64,000 bases of DNA from JBGPGW01 sp046349515 (GCA_046349515.1 JAXMCE010000003.1:124001-188000); one strand, 5' to 3'. Counted from the first letter of the stretch, positions 37,335 through 46,734 are shown. A program made the numbers and translations. Notes: generated by a model not told the origin, from the letters alone.

Positions 37335-38339
37335 ATGGGATTCGTCTCGATGCGCACGGCGCTTTACGGCGGCGAAGTGCCCGAGATCAGAAGCGGCGTG
37401 CCGAGCCTCCTTGGCATGCCGGTTGCGCTCCGAGCCAAGGATCTGGCCGACGTCGATGTCGCCATCATCGGGATTCCGCAAGGGGCGCAGGCCTCGCCCG
37501 GGCGCTCGCCGACCGAGTGGTCGGATTACGGCAAGGCCATCGACCAGACGCGTCACCAGTCGCTCCGCTACGGCGGCTACGTGCCCGAATACGACGTCGA
37601 CGTGTTCGAGCATTTGAAGGTCGTCGACTGTGGCAACGCGGAGATCCCGCCCGATGACCAGGATGCGGCCATCGCCAACGTCGCGCGCATGGTCAGCGAG
37701 GCGCTCGAGGTCGGATGTCGCGTCATCACCATCGGCGGTTGCGTGCCCACGGCCAACTACGGCGTTGCGCGCGGTGTCGCCTCGGCGACCAAGGGCAAAG
37801 TCGGCACGATCAGCTTCGATGCCCACGGCGATTGCTTGGACTACCTCTCCGTTGCGGCGGGTCGGACGAAGCCAGGGCCCGGAACCTGGCAGCGCCGCCT
37901 GTGGGAGCATTGCCAAAACGTCGATCCCTCGGCCCATGTCGAGATCGGCATGCGGGGTCCGCGCAACGTCCGCGAGATGGTCGAGACTTACAAGCGGAAC
38001 GGGGCTCGGCTCTATCCGGCGGCGACGGTGCGCAAATGGGGCATCGACACGCTGTGCGCCAACGCCTTTCCGCATGCCTTCAACGGCGTTGAGCGAACCT
38101 GGTTCTCTCTCTGCCTCGACGTTCTCGACATCGGCGCCATTCCCGATTGGGGCGACGAGCCGCTCGGCCTCTCGAGCCACGATGTCGTCGAGGGTGCCTA
38201 CCAGGCGGCGAAGATGGGACTCGACGTGCTGGCGATCCATTTCGTGGCGCCCGATTCGCCCTGCGCCCAACGTCTCGCCTGCTATATCGCTGTCTACACC
38301 ATGGCTGGCTGGATCGCCCACGATCGGGGAGAGCGCTGA
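37335..38339 (+). CDS. Ureohydrolase-fold protein with degenerate metal site
   Basis: A 334-residue member of the arginase/agmatinase fold. The motif D-A-H-G-D (162-166) is kept, but G-G-D-H is replaced by G-G-C-V (134-137) and D-x-D-x-x-D-P by L-D-V-L-D-I-G (261-267), so about half of the manganese ligands are missing. It might be an inactive or altered-chemistry paralogue, or use a mononuclear metal. The ornithine cyclodeaminase gene follows after one base, so the two proteins probably work in the same pathway. Confidence 0.75.
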   Translation: MGFVSMRTALYGGEVPEIRSGVPSLLGMPVALRAKDLADVDVAIIGIPQGAQASPGRSPTEWSDYGKAIDQTRHQSLRYGGYVPEYDVDVFEHLKVVDCGNAEIPPDDQDAAIANVARMVSEALEVGCRVITIGGCVPTANYGVARGVASATKGKVGTISFDAHGDCLDYLSVAAGRTKPGPGTWQRRLWEHCQNVDPSAHVEIGMRGPRNVREMVETYKRNGARLYPAATVRKWGIDTLCANAFPHAFNGVERTWFSLCLDVLDIGAIPDWGDEPLGLSSHDVVEGAYQAAKMGLDVLAIHFVAPDSPCAQRLACYIAVYTMAGWIAHDRGER

Positions 38340-38340
38340 G

Positions 38341-39309
38341 ATGGCCGAGGACCTGCGCTTTCTCTCCAAGGCGGACGTCGAGGCGGCCGCGCTATCGCCG
38401 CGGGAACTCATCGCGCGCGTCGAGACGGCGTTCCGCCTCCGCGCCGAGGGGCGGATGCTCGCCAAGCCCAAGCTCGGCCTCTACACCGAGGGCGGAAATT
38501 TCTACTTCTCGCTCGGCGCCTGCTCGGAGGATCTGGGCTACGCCGTCACCCATGCGAGCATGGGCACACCGCTCGAGAAGGCGCGGCCCGGCCATCACCA
38601 TATCAGCAGTCTCGAGATCCTGATCGATGCCGAGAGCGCCGAGCCGGTCGCCATCATCGACGCGCTATGGGTCGCGACGATGATTCCCGCCGCCGTGACG
38701 GCGCTCGTGGCGAAGCACATGGCGCGCCAGGACAGCCGCGTCGCGGGATTCATCGCCGCCGGCGCCCAGGCGCGCGGCAACCTCGCGACGCTTCGCGAGA
38801 TTCTCCCCCTCACGACCGTCCTCGCCTATGACGAGCGGCGCGAGGCGGCCGAGGCCTTCGTCCGCCACGCGCAGGCCATGGGCCTCCAGGCGCAGGCGGC
38901 CGCAAGCGCGCGCGATGTGATTGGCGAGTCGGACGTCGTGGTCACGAGCGTGCCGGCGGCGCCCGGGCTGGTGCCCTCCCTCGATCCTGCGTGGCTCAAG
39001 TCGGGGGCGTATGTGAGCATGGTCGACCTCGCGCGCTCATGGAAACCGGGGCTCGACAAGCTCGACCGGCTCGTGACCGACGACAAGGAGCAGGCGGCCG
39101 CGCAGGCCAAGGATGGGCGACTCAAATTCGCCGGCCCTTACGACACGGAGATCGCCGAGCTCGTCGGCGGCGTCCGTCCCGGTCGTGTCTCGGCATCCGA
39201 GCGCGTCGCCTTCATCCATCCGGGGCACGCGATCGGTATCCTGGCCATTGCGTCGGGAATCTACGAGCGGGCGAAATCAAAGGGGTTGGGGACGATGCTG
39301 CCGCGCTGA
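38341..39309 (+). CDS. Ornithine cyclodeaminase / mu-crystallin family
   Basis: A 322-residue protein starting one base after the ureohydrolase-like stop. The NAD motif is F-I-A-A-G-A-Q-A-R-G, and a K-P-K-L-G-L-Y segment lies in the substrate-binding N-terminal half. It could be a true ornithine cyclodeaminase, a ketimine or imine reductase, or an alanine dehydrogenase-type enzyme. Pairing with a guanidino-hydrolase-fold gene suggests arginine or guanidino compound metabolism. Confidence 0.83.
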   Translation: MAEDLRFLSKADVEAAALSPRELIARVETAFRLRAEGRMLAKPKLGLYTEGGNFYFSLGACSEDLGYAVTHASMGTPLEKARPGHHHISSLEILIDAESAEPVAIIDALWVATMIPAAVTALVAKHMARQDSRVAGFIAAGAQARGNLATLREILPLTTVLAYDERREAAEAFVRHAQAMGLQAQAAASARDVIGESDVVVTSVPAAPGLVPSLDPAWLKSGAYVSMVDLARSWKPGLDKLDRLVTDDKEQAAAQAKDGRLKFAGPYDTEIAELVGGVRPGRVSASERVAFIHPGHAIGILAIASGIYERAKSKGLGTMLPR

Positions 39310-39345
39310 GCGGGGCGGAGAGGCGGCGAGACCGAGGAGGCGTGC

Positions 39346-41394
39346 ATGGGTCAATACGATGCGTTGTTGAGTCCGTTCAAGCTGAAGCACCTGACCCTGC
39401 GCAACCGGGTGGTGAGCACGGCCCACGCGCCGGCCTATGACGAGGACCGGAAGCCCAAGGACCGCTACCAGCTCTACCATGCGGAGAAGGCCAAGGGCGG
39501 TGTCGGCCTTGTCATGTTCGGGGGCGCCACCGGCATCTCCTACGAATCGGAGGCCGGCTGGGGCCAGCTTTCTGCGGCGGACGAGACGATCGTCCCCTAT
39601 CTCCGCCAGTTCTCCGAGCGCGTCCACGCGCACGGCGCCAAACTCATGATCCAGCTCTCGCACATGGGGCGGAAGGTGCGCTGGGACCTCGCGCATTGGA
39701 TGGTGCCGCTTGTCCCCTCGCATGTGCCCGAGCGCATGAACTATCTCTACGCCAAGGCGTTCGAGGACTGGGACTTCGAGCGCGTGATCAAGGCCTACGG
39801 CGCGGCGGCAGGCCGCTGCCGGGACGGCGGCCTCGACGGCGTCGAGATCTGCGCCTTCGCCAACCACATCTTCGATCAGTTCTGGTCGCCCGACGTCAAT
39901 CGGCGGACCGACCGCTACGGGGGCAGCTTCGAGAACCGGATCCGCTTCGGCCTCGAGGCACTGACCGAAATCCGGCGCGTCGTGGGCGACGACTTCGTCG
40001 TCGGCATGCGCATGTCGGCGGATGAACTCACCGAGCACGGCCTGACTCAGCAGGAATGCCTGGAGATCGCCAAGGCCTATGCGAAGAGCGGCCTCGTCGA
40101 TTTCCTCAACGTCGCGGCCAGCCAGACCTACAACAACATCTCCCATGCGACGATCACGCCGAGCATGTCGTTTCCGTCGGCGGTCTTCCTTCCCTATGCG
40201 AGCGCCATCAAGGCCGAGGTCGCGATCCCCATCATCCATGCCTCGCGCATCGCGGACGCCGCGACCGCGAACCGTGCCATCGTCGAGGGACATGTCGATC
40301 TCGTCGGCATGACGCGCACGCACATCGCGGACCCGCATTTCGTGCGGAAGCTCCAGGAGGGGCGGGAAGACGACATCCGGCAGTGCGTGGGCGCCGCCTA
40401 CTGCATCGACCGGCTCTACACCGGCGGCGGGGCCGTGTGCACGCACAATGCGGCGACAGGCCGCGAGAAGACCATGCCGCATGTGGTGCCGAAGGCGACG
40501 GGCGCCAAGCGCACGATCGTCGTCGCGGGCGCGGGGCCGGGCGGGCTCGAGGCGGCGCGTGTCTCGGCCGAGCGCGGCCACCGCGTCATCCTCTTCGAGG
40601 CGGCGGAGAAGGTCGGCGGGCAGGTCAACCTCGCTGGCCGGCTCGGCTGGCGCGAGCCCATGTCCGGTATCACGCGCTGGCTGGAGGGTCAGGTGCGGAA
40701 GCTCGGCGTCGATCTGCGCCTGGGCGTGGAGGCGACGACCGAGCGCGTCATGGCCGAGAATCCCGACATCGTCATCGTCGCGACCGGAGGCTCGCCCAAC
40801 AAGGGGCGGATCGGCGATTCGACTCTGCTCGCCACGAGCTGGGACGTGCTCGGCGGCGCGGTCAAGCCCGCCGCCGGGCAGTCGGTTCTCGTCTATGACG
40901 ACGGCGGGGACACGCAAGGAGTCGTGTGCGCCGAGTTCCTCGCGGAGCGCGGCGCCCTTGTCGAGTTCGCGACCCCGTTCAAGTCCCATGCCGAGCGGTT
41001 GGGCCCGAACAACCGTCCGATCCACATGCGCAACCTCTACAAGCTCGGCGCGGTGCTGACGCCCGATCTGCGGCTTGCCTCCGTCGCGCGCGACGGCAAT
41101 CGCCTGCTCGCGGTGCTCCGGAACGACTATACGAACGCCGAGGAGGAGCGCGTCGTCGACCATGTCGTGGTCGAGCATGGCACCTTGCCGCGCGAGGATC
41201 TCTACTTCGCCTTGAAGCCGCACGCGACGAACGGGGGGGCCGTCGACCAGGAGGCGCTCATCGCCGGCCGGCCGCAGACGATCATGCGCAACCCCTCGGG
41301 GCGCTTTCAGCTCTTCCGCGTGGGCGATGCTGTCATGTCGCGGAACATCCACGCCGCGATCTACGATTCGCTGCGCCTCTGCAAGGATTTTTGA
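39346..41394 (+). CDS. OYE/trimethylamine-dehydrogenase-like flavoprotein
   Basis: A 682-residue protein with an N-terminal FMN barrel (old yellow enzyme type), an iron-sulfur region, and a C-terminal FAD/NAD domain (V-A-G-A-G-P-G-G-L at about residues 391-399). It resembles trimethylamine dehydrogenase, 2,4-dienoyl-CoA reductase and N-methylproline demethylase. The covalent FMN-Cys of trimethylamine dehydrogenase is absent (N-R-V-V-S-T-A-H). The 4Fe-4S motif has Ala in place of the second Cys (C-V-G-A-A-Y-C). Demethylation of an N-methyl amino acid is inferred from the context. A close paralogue lies at 61058. Confidence 0.85.
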   Translation: MGQYDALLSPFKLKHLTLRNRVVSTAHAPAYDEDRKPKDRYQLYHAEKAKGGVGLVMFGGATGISYESEAGWGQLSAADETIVPYLRQFSERVHAHGAKLMIQLSHMGRKVRWDLAHWMVPLVPSHVPERMNYLYAKAFEDWDFERVIKAYGAAAGRCRDGGLDGVEICAFANHIFDQFWSPDVNRRTDRYGGSFENRIRFGLEALTEIRRVVGDDFVVGMRMSADELTEHGLTQQECLEIAKAYAKSGLVDFLNVAASQTYNNISHATITPSMSFPSAVFLPYASAIKAEVAIPIIHASRIADAATANRAIVEGHVDLVGMTRTHIADPHFVRKLQEGREDDIRQCVGAAYCIDRLYTGGGAVCTHNAATGREKTMPHVVPKATGAKRTIVVAGAGPGGLEAARVSAERGHRVILFEAAEKVGGQVNLAGRLGWREPMSGITRWLEGQVRKLGVDLRLGVEATTERVMAENPDIVIVATGGSPNKGRIGDSTLLATSWDVLGGAVKPAAGQSVLVYDDGGDTQGVVCAEFLAERGALVEFATPFKSHAERLGPNNRPIHMRNLYKLGAVLTPDLRLASVARDGNRLLAVLRNDYTNAEEERVVDHVVVEHGTLPREDLYFALKPHATNGGAVDQEALIAGRPQTIMRNPSGRFQLFRVGDAVMSRNIHAAIYDSLRLCKDF

Positions 41395-41486
41395 TCAAGC
41401 GGCTCCCAAGGCGCACGAACGGGCTGGCGTCCGCACCCGCGGCGCGGCATGCTCGTTGGCGGATGACTTAGCACCCGAGGCTTCCC

Positions 41487-42395
41487 ATGCCCTTCGACAA
41501 AGTCCTCGTCACCGGCGGCAGCGGCCTACTCGGCCGCTACGTCGTGCGCGAGCTCAAGGCCCACGGCCACGGCGTCACCGTGCTCGACCTGAAACCGCCC
41601 GAGCCCGGCGTTCCCCACATCGAGGCGGACATTCTCGACCTCCCTGCCGTCGCGCGCGCGGTCAAGGGCCAGGACGCGGTCGTGCATCTGGCCGCCCTCG
41701 ACCTCGCGATCCAGACGACGCAGGACCATTTCATGCGCGTCAACGTCCAGGGCACCTGGCACGTCCTGCAGTCGGCGGAGGCTGCAGGAATCCGAAAAGT
41801 CGTGCTGACTTCGAGCGTCGCCGCGACAGGCTTGGGCGAGATGCGCGCCGACTGGCCGCCCCAATACCTGCCGGTCGACGAGAACCATCCGATGCGCCCT
41901 GTCCACGCCTACAGCGTCTCGAAAGAGATCGTCGAGGATCTGGGGGCGAGCTTCGCCCGGCGCAGCGCCATGAGCGTGCTGTGCCTGCGCCCGCTCCTCG
42001 TCATGTTTCCCCACACCATCCCCAAGGTGGTCCAGCGCCAGCGCGGCGGCTATCGCTGGCTCTACTACTATGTGACGCCGGAGGATACGGCGCGCGCGTT
42101 CCGCTTGGCGCTCGAGACCACCGATGTCCGCTACGGCGCGTGCTTCGTCGGTGCCGCCGACAACTGCGTCGAGGAACCGACGCTCGAGATGCTGAAGCGC
42201 AACAAGATCGAGCCCTTCCCGGAGGTGCGGGCGCCCGCCCTCTACCGCAAGTTTCCGCGCGCCTCCGTGCTCGACACGGAGCATGCGAAGCGCATCCTCG
42301 GCTATGAGCCGACGAGCGACTGGCTGAGCTTGAGCGCCGAGGCGCGCGCCGCGGCGCCGCTCGCGGGCGGCGGAGGCACCCATGACGTCCTATGA
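41487..42395 (+). CDS. NAD-dependent epimerase/dehydratase (extended SDR)
   Basis: A 302-residue extended short-chain dehydrogenase: NAD motif T-G-G-S-G-L-L-G-R (9-17) and active site Y-S-V-S-K (Tyr, Lys). Substrate unknown. The next gene is a paralogue sharing the same motifs; its ATG lies 14 bases inside the end of this gene, so the two are translationally coupled and probably arose by tandem duplication. Confidence 0.85.
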   Translation: MPFDKVLVTGGSGLLGRYVVRELKAHGHGVTVLDLKPPEPGVPHIEADILDLPAVARAVKGQDAVVHLAALDLAIQTTQDHFMRVNVQGTWHVLQSAEAAGIRKVVLTSSVAATGLGEMRADWPPQYLPVDENHPMRPVHAYSVSKEIVEDLGASFARRSAMSVLCLRPLLVMFPHTIPKVVQRQRGGYRWLYYYVTPEDTARAFRLALETTDVRYGACFVGAADNCVEEPTLEMLKRNKIEPFPEVRAPALYRKFPRASVLDTEHAKRILGYEPTSDWLSLSAEARAAAPLAGGGGTHDVL

Positions 42396-43251
42396 CCGCG
42401 TGATCGTGACCGGCGGCAGCGGCCGGGTCGGCCGCTACGTCGTCGACGAGCTGGTGAGGGCCGGGCACGGCGTCACGGTCTTCGACCTCACCCCGCCCAA
42501 GGCCGACGTGCCCTTCATCAAGGGCGACATCATGGACCTGCCGGCGCTCGAGGCAGCACTTAAGGGCGCCAACGCACTCGTCCATCTCGCGGCGAACGAT
42601 TGGATCGCCCAGGTCCCGCCGGAGGCCTTCATCCGCGTGAACGTGCTCGGCACCTGGCACGCGCTCCAGGCGGCCGAGGCCGCGGGCATCCGCAAGGCCG
42701 TCGTGTGTTCGAGCATCTCGGCGACGGGTATCGAGGAGTTGCGTCCCGACTTCCCGCCCGAATACCTGCCGTTCGACGAGGCGCATCCGATCAAGCCGGT
42801 CGAGCCCTACAGCGTGAGCAAGGAGGCCGTCGAGCATGTGGCGCGATCCTTCGCGCGGCGCGGCTCGATGGGGGTCGTCGTGCTGCGGCCGCTCGGCGTC
42901 GCGGTGCCGGGGTCGCTCGAGCGCTTCGTCGCGCGCGCGGACAAGAAAGACGTGCGCTGGTTCAACAACTACGTCTCGCCCGAGGATACGGCGCAGGGCT
43001 TTCGCTTGGCGCTCGAGCGCGACTTGGGCGCCTATGACCTGTTCTTCCTGAGCGCGGCCGACAGCTGCGCCGAGACCTCGACGCTCGACGTGGCGGAGCG
43101 CACCTTCTCGCCCATGCCGAAGATCCGCCACCCGGGTCTCTACAAGGCGAACCCGCGCGCCTCCATGGTCGATCTCGACCATGCGCGCCGTCGGCTCGGC
43201 TACGAGCCCACGAGCGACTGGCTGAAATTGAAGGCCAGCGTCGCGAAGTAG
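42382..43251 (+). CDS. NAD-dependent epimerase/dehydratase (extended SDR), paralogue
   Basis: A 289-residue SDR with T-G-G-S-G-R-V-G-R and Y-S-V-S-K. Closely related to the preceding protein throughout, including the C-terminal Y-E-P-T-S-D-W-L. Coupling and similarity suggest a heterodimer or successive steps on the same substrate. The substrate is not evident. Confidence 0.85.
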   Translation: MTSYDRVIVTGGSGRVGRYVVDELVRAGHGVTVFDLTPPKADVPFIKGDIMDLPALEAALKGANALVHLAANDWIAQVPPEAFIRVNVLGTWHALQAAEAAGIRKAVVCSSISATGIEELRPDFPPEYLPFDEAHPIKPVEPYSVSKEAVEHVARSFARRGSMGVVVLRPLGVAVPGSLERFVARADKKDVRWFNNYVSPEDTAQGFRLALERDLGAYDLFFLSAADSCAETSTLDVAERTFSPMPKIRHPGLYKANPRASMVDLDHARRRLGYEPTSDWLKLKASVAK

Positions 43252-43267
43252 GTTTGCCCCGCGACCC

Positions 43268-44107
43268 TCACGCCTTCTTCAAATCCCACACGATGACGCC
43301 GGGAAGGCCCACATAGGCCCGGTGGTTGGCTTCGGGTAGGCGGTCCTTGGCGACCGTCTGCGCCGAATCGTCGGTGAGGCGCGGCTCGAAACAGCCGCGG
43401 ATGCGCAAGCCCGCGGCCTCGAACGCCTTTGTGTAATCGGACGGCAGGTGCGCGTGGATGCGCATGAAGGCCGCGCGGCCGTCCTTGTCGCGGAACTGCG
43501 CCTGCCAGCCGAGGATGATGAGGAACGGGTGGACGTCGCTCAAGACCACCCGCCCGCCGGGCTTGACGACCCGCGCGAGCTCGGCGACCGCATGGTCGAT
43601 CGCGGGAAGATGGACGAGCGCCAGGCCGCACACCGCGGCGTCGACCGACGAGTCGGGGAGGGGCAGGCGTCCGAGGTCGCCGCGGACGGCATTTCCCGCT
43701 CCGAGCTTTGCCTGTGCCCGCAGGAGCATCTCGGCCGACTGGTCGATGCCGATCACGCGATGCCCGCGGCGGGCGAGGTAGGCACCGTGGCGCGCCGTGC
43801 CGCACGCCGCATCGAGGATCGTCGACGGCGGGAGCGGATCGAGGAGGGCGTGCATGACCGGTTCTTCGAGCGGGAAGAGGCGCAAGGGGCTGTCATAGGT
43901 CTCTGACCACCGGCGGTAGCCTTCGCCCAAGGCAAGCTCCGGCGCGTCGAACGGGCGCGCGAGCTCGCTGCCCTGATCGATGCTCTCGAGCACGCGGCGG
44001 ATCTCGGCAAGGCGTGTCCGCCGCGCCTCGGCATCGCCCGAGAAGGCATCGCGCAGGAGCGCCAGGCCCTCGATGCCGAGGAGAAGCTCGCCGATCGTCG
44101 CGGCCAT
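43268..44107 (-). CDS. Class I SAM-dependent methyltransferase
   Basis: A 279-residue protein with the methyltransferase motif I (L-D-A-A-C-G-T-A-R-H-G) at about residues 96-106, acidic residue at the end of strand beta2 (I-G-I-D-Q-S), and motif with G-G-R-V-V-L-S-D-V-H. An N-terminal extension of about 80 residues precedes it. Substrate unknown. It converges with the SDR pair and sits downstream of the enolase-superfamily gene on its strand, 14 bases apart. Confidence 0.83.
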   Translation of the reverse strand: MAATIGELLLGIEGLALLRDAFSGDAEARRTRLAEIRRVLESIDQGSELARPFDAPELALGEGYRRWSETYDSPLRLFPLEEPVMHALLDPLPPSTILDAACGTARHGAYLARRGHRVIGIDQSAEMLLRAQAKLGAGNAVRGDLGRLPLPDSSVDAAVCGLALVHLPAIDHAVAELARVVKPGGRVVLSDVHPFLIILGWQAQFRDKDGRAAFMRIHAHLPSDYTKAFEAAGLRIRGCFEPRLTDDSAQTVAKDRLPEANHRAYVGLPGVIVWDLKKA

Positions 44108-44121
44108 GGGCGCTCCCTTGC

Positions 44122-45258
44122 CTATGCGACCCGGTATTTCGCGATCGTCACTTCGTCGAGGACGACGCCAAGGCCTGGCGCCGTCGGCACGCGCACGCGG
44201 CCGTCGGATTCGATCGGCAGGCGTTCATGGGTCATCTCCCAGCGGAGCGGCGAGTCGGCGACCGAGTATTCGAGCCACTCCTCGGCGTCGTGCTGGGCAA
44301 GGAAGGCAAGGTTCGTCGCGAGCAGGATAGTCGACTTGTAGCCATGCGGGATGATGCGCCGGCCGAGGTGGCGCGCGAGGGCCGCGCAACGCCGGAACTC
44401 GGTCAGGCCGCCGACATAGGTCATGTCGGGTTGGAGGATCTCGACGCGGCCAAGCTCGGCCATGAGGCGGAACTCGAAGCGCGTGGTGAGCCCCATGTCG
44501 CCGCCGGTGATGGGAATGCCGCGGCCCGAGAGGCGCGCATAGCCTTCGAGGTCGTCCATGGGAATGGGCGCCTCGAGCCATTCGAGCCCGACCTCCTCGA
44601 AGAGCGGCCAGTGGGGCAGCACCTCATCGGCCGATTTCCACACGCCGTAGGCGTCGAGCATGATGGTGATCTCGGGCCCCACATGGTCGCGCGCGGTGCG
44701 GCAGATCATCTCGACGAGCTTCCTGTCGTGCCGCCACGGCGCGTCCGAACAAAGCTTGATGGCCTTGGTGTGGTGGGCGAGGCCGTGGTCGATCGCGCGT
44801 TTCACGGAATCAGGCGTGTCGCCCAGGCGCACGAGCGTCGTGTAGGCGCGCACCCGGTCGCGGCGCGGCGTGCCGAGGAGAGCGGCCGTGGGCTTGCCTG
44901 CGGCCTTCCCGCGCAAATCCCAGAGCGCGATGTCGATGCCGGAAAGCGCGTGGATGAGGATGCCGCGCCGGCCCGGATGGAGCGTCGCTTCGTAGACGCG
45001 GTCCCACAGCGCCTCGGGATCGCCCAAGGGATCCTGGCCCTGGAAGAGCGAGAACAGCGGCGGCCAGGTGAGCGACGGCCGGCCATGGATGAGCGCCCTC
45101 ATGGCCTCGGGACTGCTGTCGATCTCGGCAATGCCCTCGAGCCCGGAATCGGTTCGGACGCGGAGGACGCAGTTCACATAGGCGCCGTCATAGGTCTCTT
45201 TCGCGGGAAGCGGCGCGCGGAGGTCGATGACCTCGATTTCGGTGATCTTCATCCCCAC
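44122..45258 (-). CDS. Enolase-superfamily enzyme (mandelate racemase/acid-sugar dehydratase type)
   Basis: A 378-residue two-domain enzyme. Metal ligands are Asp in I-M-L-D-A-Y-G, Glu in L-E-A-P and Asp in G-G-D-M-G. A lysine (A-I-K-L) lies after the second strand, and His in I-I-P-H-G-Y is placed as in the mandelate racemase/acid-sugar dehydratase group. It removes a proton alpha to a carboxylate; substrate unknown. An alternative Met start is six bases downstream. Confidence 0.85.
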   Translation of the reverse strand: MGMKITEIEVIDLRAPLPAKETYDGAYVNCVLRVRTDSGLEGIAEIDSSPEAMRALIHGRPSLTWPPLFSLFQGQDPLGDPEALWDRVYEATLHPGRRGILIHALSGIDIALWDLRGKAAGKPTAALLGTPRRDRVRAYTTLVRLGDTPDSVKRAIDHGLAHHTKAIKLCSDAPWRHDRKLVEMICRTARDHVGPEITIMLDAYGVWKSADEVLPHWPLFEEVGLEWLEAPIPMDDLEGYARLSGRGIPITGGDMGLTTRFEFRLMAELGRVEILQPDMTYVGGLTEFRRCAALARHLGRRIIPHGYKSTILLATNLAFLAQHDAEEWLEYSVADSPLRWEMTHERLPIESDGRVRVPTAPGLGVVLDEVTIAKYRVA

Positions 45259-45325
45259 CTCCGTGATCGCGTTTCTTGTCCCGATGATCGGGCTTTCTTG
45301 GCTCCCGCTGGCTCCCTCGGTTCGC

Positions 45326-45360
45326 GACCCTCCCTGTAAGGGGGAAGGTCGGGAGAGGGT
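45326..45360. repeat. Possible REP-like G/C hairpin element
   Basis: The spacer 45259-45470 between two minus-strand genes contains a purine/pyrimidine-asymmetric hairpin: ACCCTCCC at the left and GGGAGAGGGT at the right, with an internal AAGGGGGAAGG that can also pair. This has the look of small intergenic palindromic repeats that occur in many copies in proteobacterial genomes, but only one copy is visible here. Confidence 0.3.
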
Positions 45361-45470
45361 TATATTTTCATTCGGTCCGCAACGAACATTTTACGTCGAC
45401 GAATTCTGCCCGCGCGGCTGCGGCCGGCCCGAGCGCCAGGCGCAGTCGCACGGGACTCGGCTGTCCGGCA

Positions 45471-46430
45471 TCAGCGGCGCCGCTTCGCCTGGGCCGGCGC
45501 GACGACGCACAGCATCTCGAACATGAGATTCGCCGCCGTCACCGCGGTGTGCCCCGTGACGTCGAGGGATGGCGTCACCTCCGAGATGTCGGCGCCCACC
45601 ACGTCCTTGCCGTGGAGGCTGCGGATGATCATCTGGCAGTCGCGCGGCGTGAGGCCGCCGATCTCCGGCACGCCCGTCCCGATGGCATAGGCCGGGTCGA
45701 TGCCGTCGATGTCGAGGGTGATGTAGACAGGGCCGTCGCCGACCACACGCTGCACCTCCTTGATGACGGCCGCGCGGCCCATCTCCTCGTACTCGTCGAA
45801 GGTCACGACCCGCATGCCCGATTCGTAGCTGTAGGAGAGGTCGTCGTCGCTGAAGCGGCTGCCGCGCAGGCCGATCTGGATCATGCGCTTCGGATCGATG
45901 AGGTTCTCCTCGACCGCGCGGCGGAAAGCCGTCGCGTGGTTGATCTTGGTGCCAAGCAGCGTGTCGAGCGTGTCGGCATGGGCATCGAAATGGACGCAGC
46001 CGACCGGCCGCTTTTTCGCGATCGCGCGGAGGATGGGCAAGGGAATCGTGTGGTCGCCGCCGATGGCGACGGGTGCTGCGCCGACCGCGTGGATGCCTGC
46101 GAAGAATTCTTCGATCATATCGATGCTCTTCGCGGGATCGAGGGCGTTGACCGGCGAGTCGCCGACATCCGCGACGTTGCAGAGGCGAAAGGGAGCGACA
46201 CCCGTCGTCGGATGCACTTGGCGGATGATACGCGAAGCTTCGCGCACCGCCGCCGGACCCTGGCGCGCGCCCGAGCGGAAGTTGACCCCCATGTCGAAGG
46301 GCACGCCGACGAGGGCGACGTCGAGGTCCTTGGTGACCTCGAGCCGCTTCGAGCGCATGAAGGTCGCGACGTCCGCAAAACGCGGAACCTTCGCGGCGTC
46401 GGCGGGCTGGAAGCGGGGGTCGTTGCGCAT
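45471..46430 (-). CDS. Agmatinase-family ureohydrolase
   Basis: A 319-residue ureohydrolase with intact manganese motifs G-G-D-H-T, D-A-H-A-D and D-I-D-G-I-D-P. It resembles the protein at 13203 in length and in segments such as A-L-V-G-V-P-F-D, whereas the one at 37335 is degenerate. It hydrolyses a guanidino compound to amine plus urea; agmatine, guanidinobutyrate or guanidinopropionate are possible. It heads a minus-strand set with the enolase-superfamily and methyltransferase genes. Confidence 0.88.
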   Translation of the reverse strand: MRNDPRFQPADAAKVPRFADVATFMRSKRLEVTKDLDVALVGVPFDMGVNFRSGARQGPAAVREASRIIRQVHPTTGVAPFRLCNVADVGDSPVNALDPAKSIDMIEEFFAGIHAVGAAPVAIGGDHTIPLPILRAIAKKRPVGCVHFDAHADTLDTLLGTKINHATAFRRAVEENLIDPKRMIQIGLRGSRFSDDDLSYSYESGMRVVTFDEYEEMGRAAVIKEVQRVVGDGPVYITLDIDGIDPAYAIGTGVPEIGGLTPRDCQMIIRSLHGKDVVGADISEVTPSLDVTGHTAVTAANLMFEMLCVVAPAQAKRRR

Positions 46431-46734
46431 GGGGTAGCTCCTCGCGATGTCGCGTGCTCGCGCGGGGCGGCCCCTCGCGCTCTATGACGAAGAACCCCTA
46501 GTATCAGGATTCGCGGAAGCGTGTCACCTGGCACGCCTCGCAGCGCGCTCGACACGAGGGCTTCATCCCGTGGCAGGCTCAGGAGACAGCCGCGGTGTGT
46601 ATGCGGCAGGAAAGGGGTGCGGCGATGCCAGGGCGCGTCGAACTGCCCTTGGCACGCTGCACGGCGCGCTAAATTCCGTATAATTCCTGTGGTCAAGCCG
46701 GAGCTTGGCGGCCGGACGACAGACGGATCCGATT
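46431..46734. other. Gene-free spacer between divergent genes
   Basis: About 300 bases between the agmatinase-type gene (minus) and the desaturase gene (plus). No coding frame with a ribosome site or recognisable protein is seen, and no strong palindrome. Promoters for both directions are expected here. Confidence 0.5.

Noticed and set aside
39277..41352. 691-codon minus-strand open frame opposite the OYE-type gene
   Set aside because: Antisense shadow due to GC-rich third positions.
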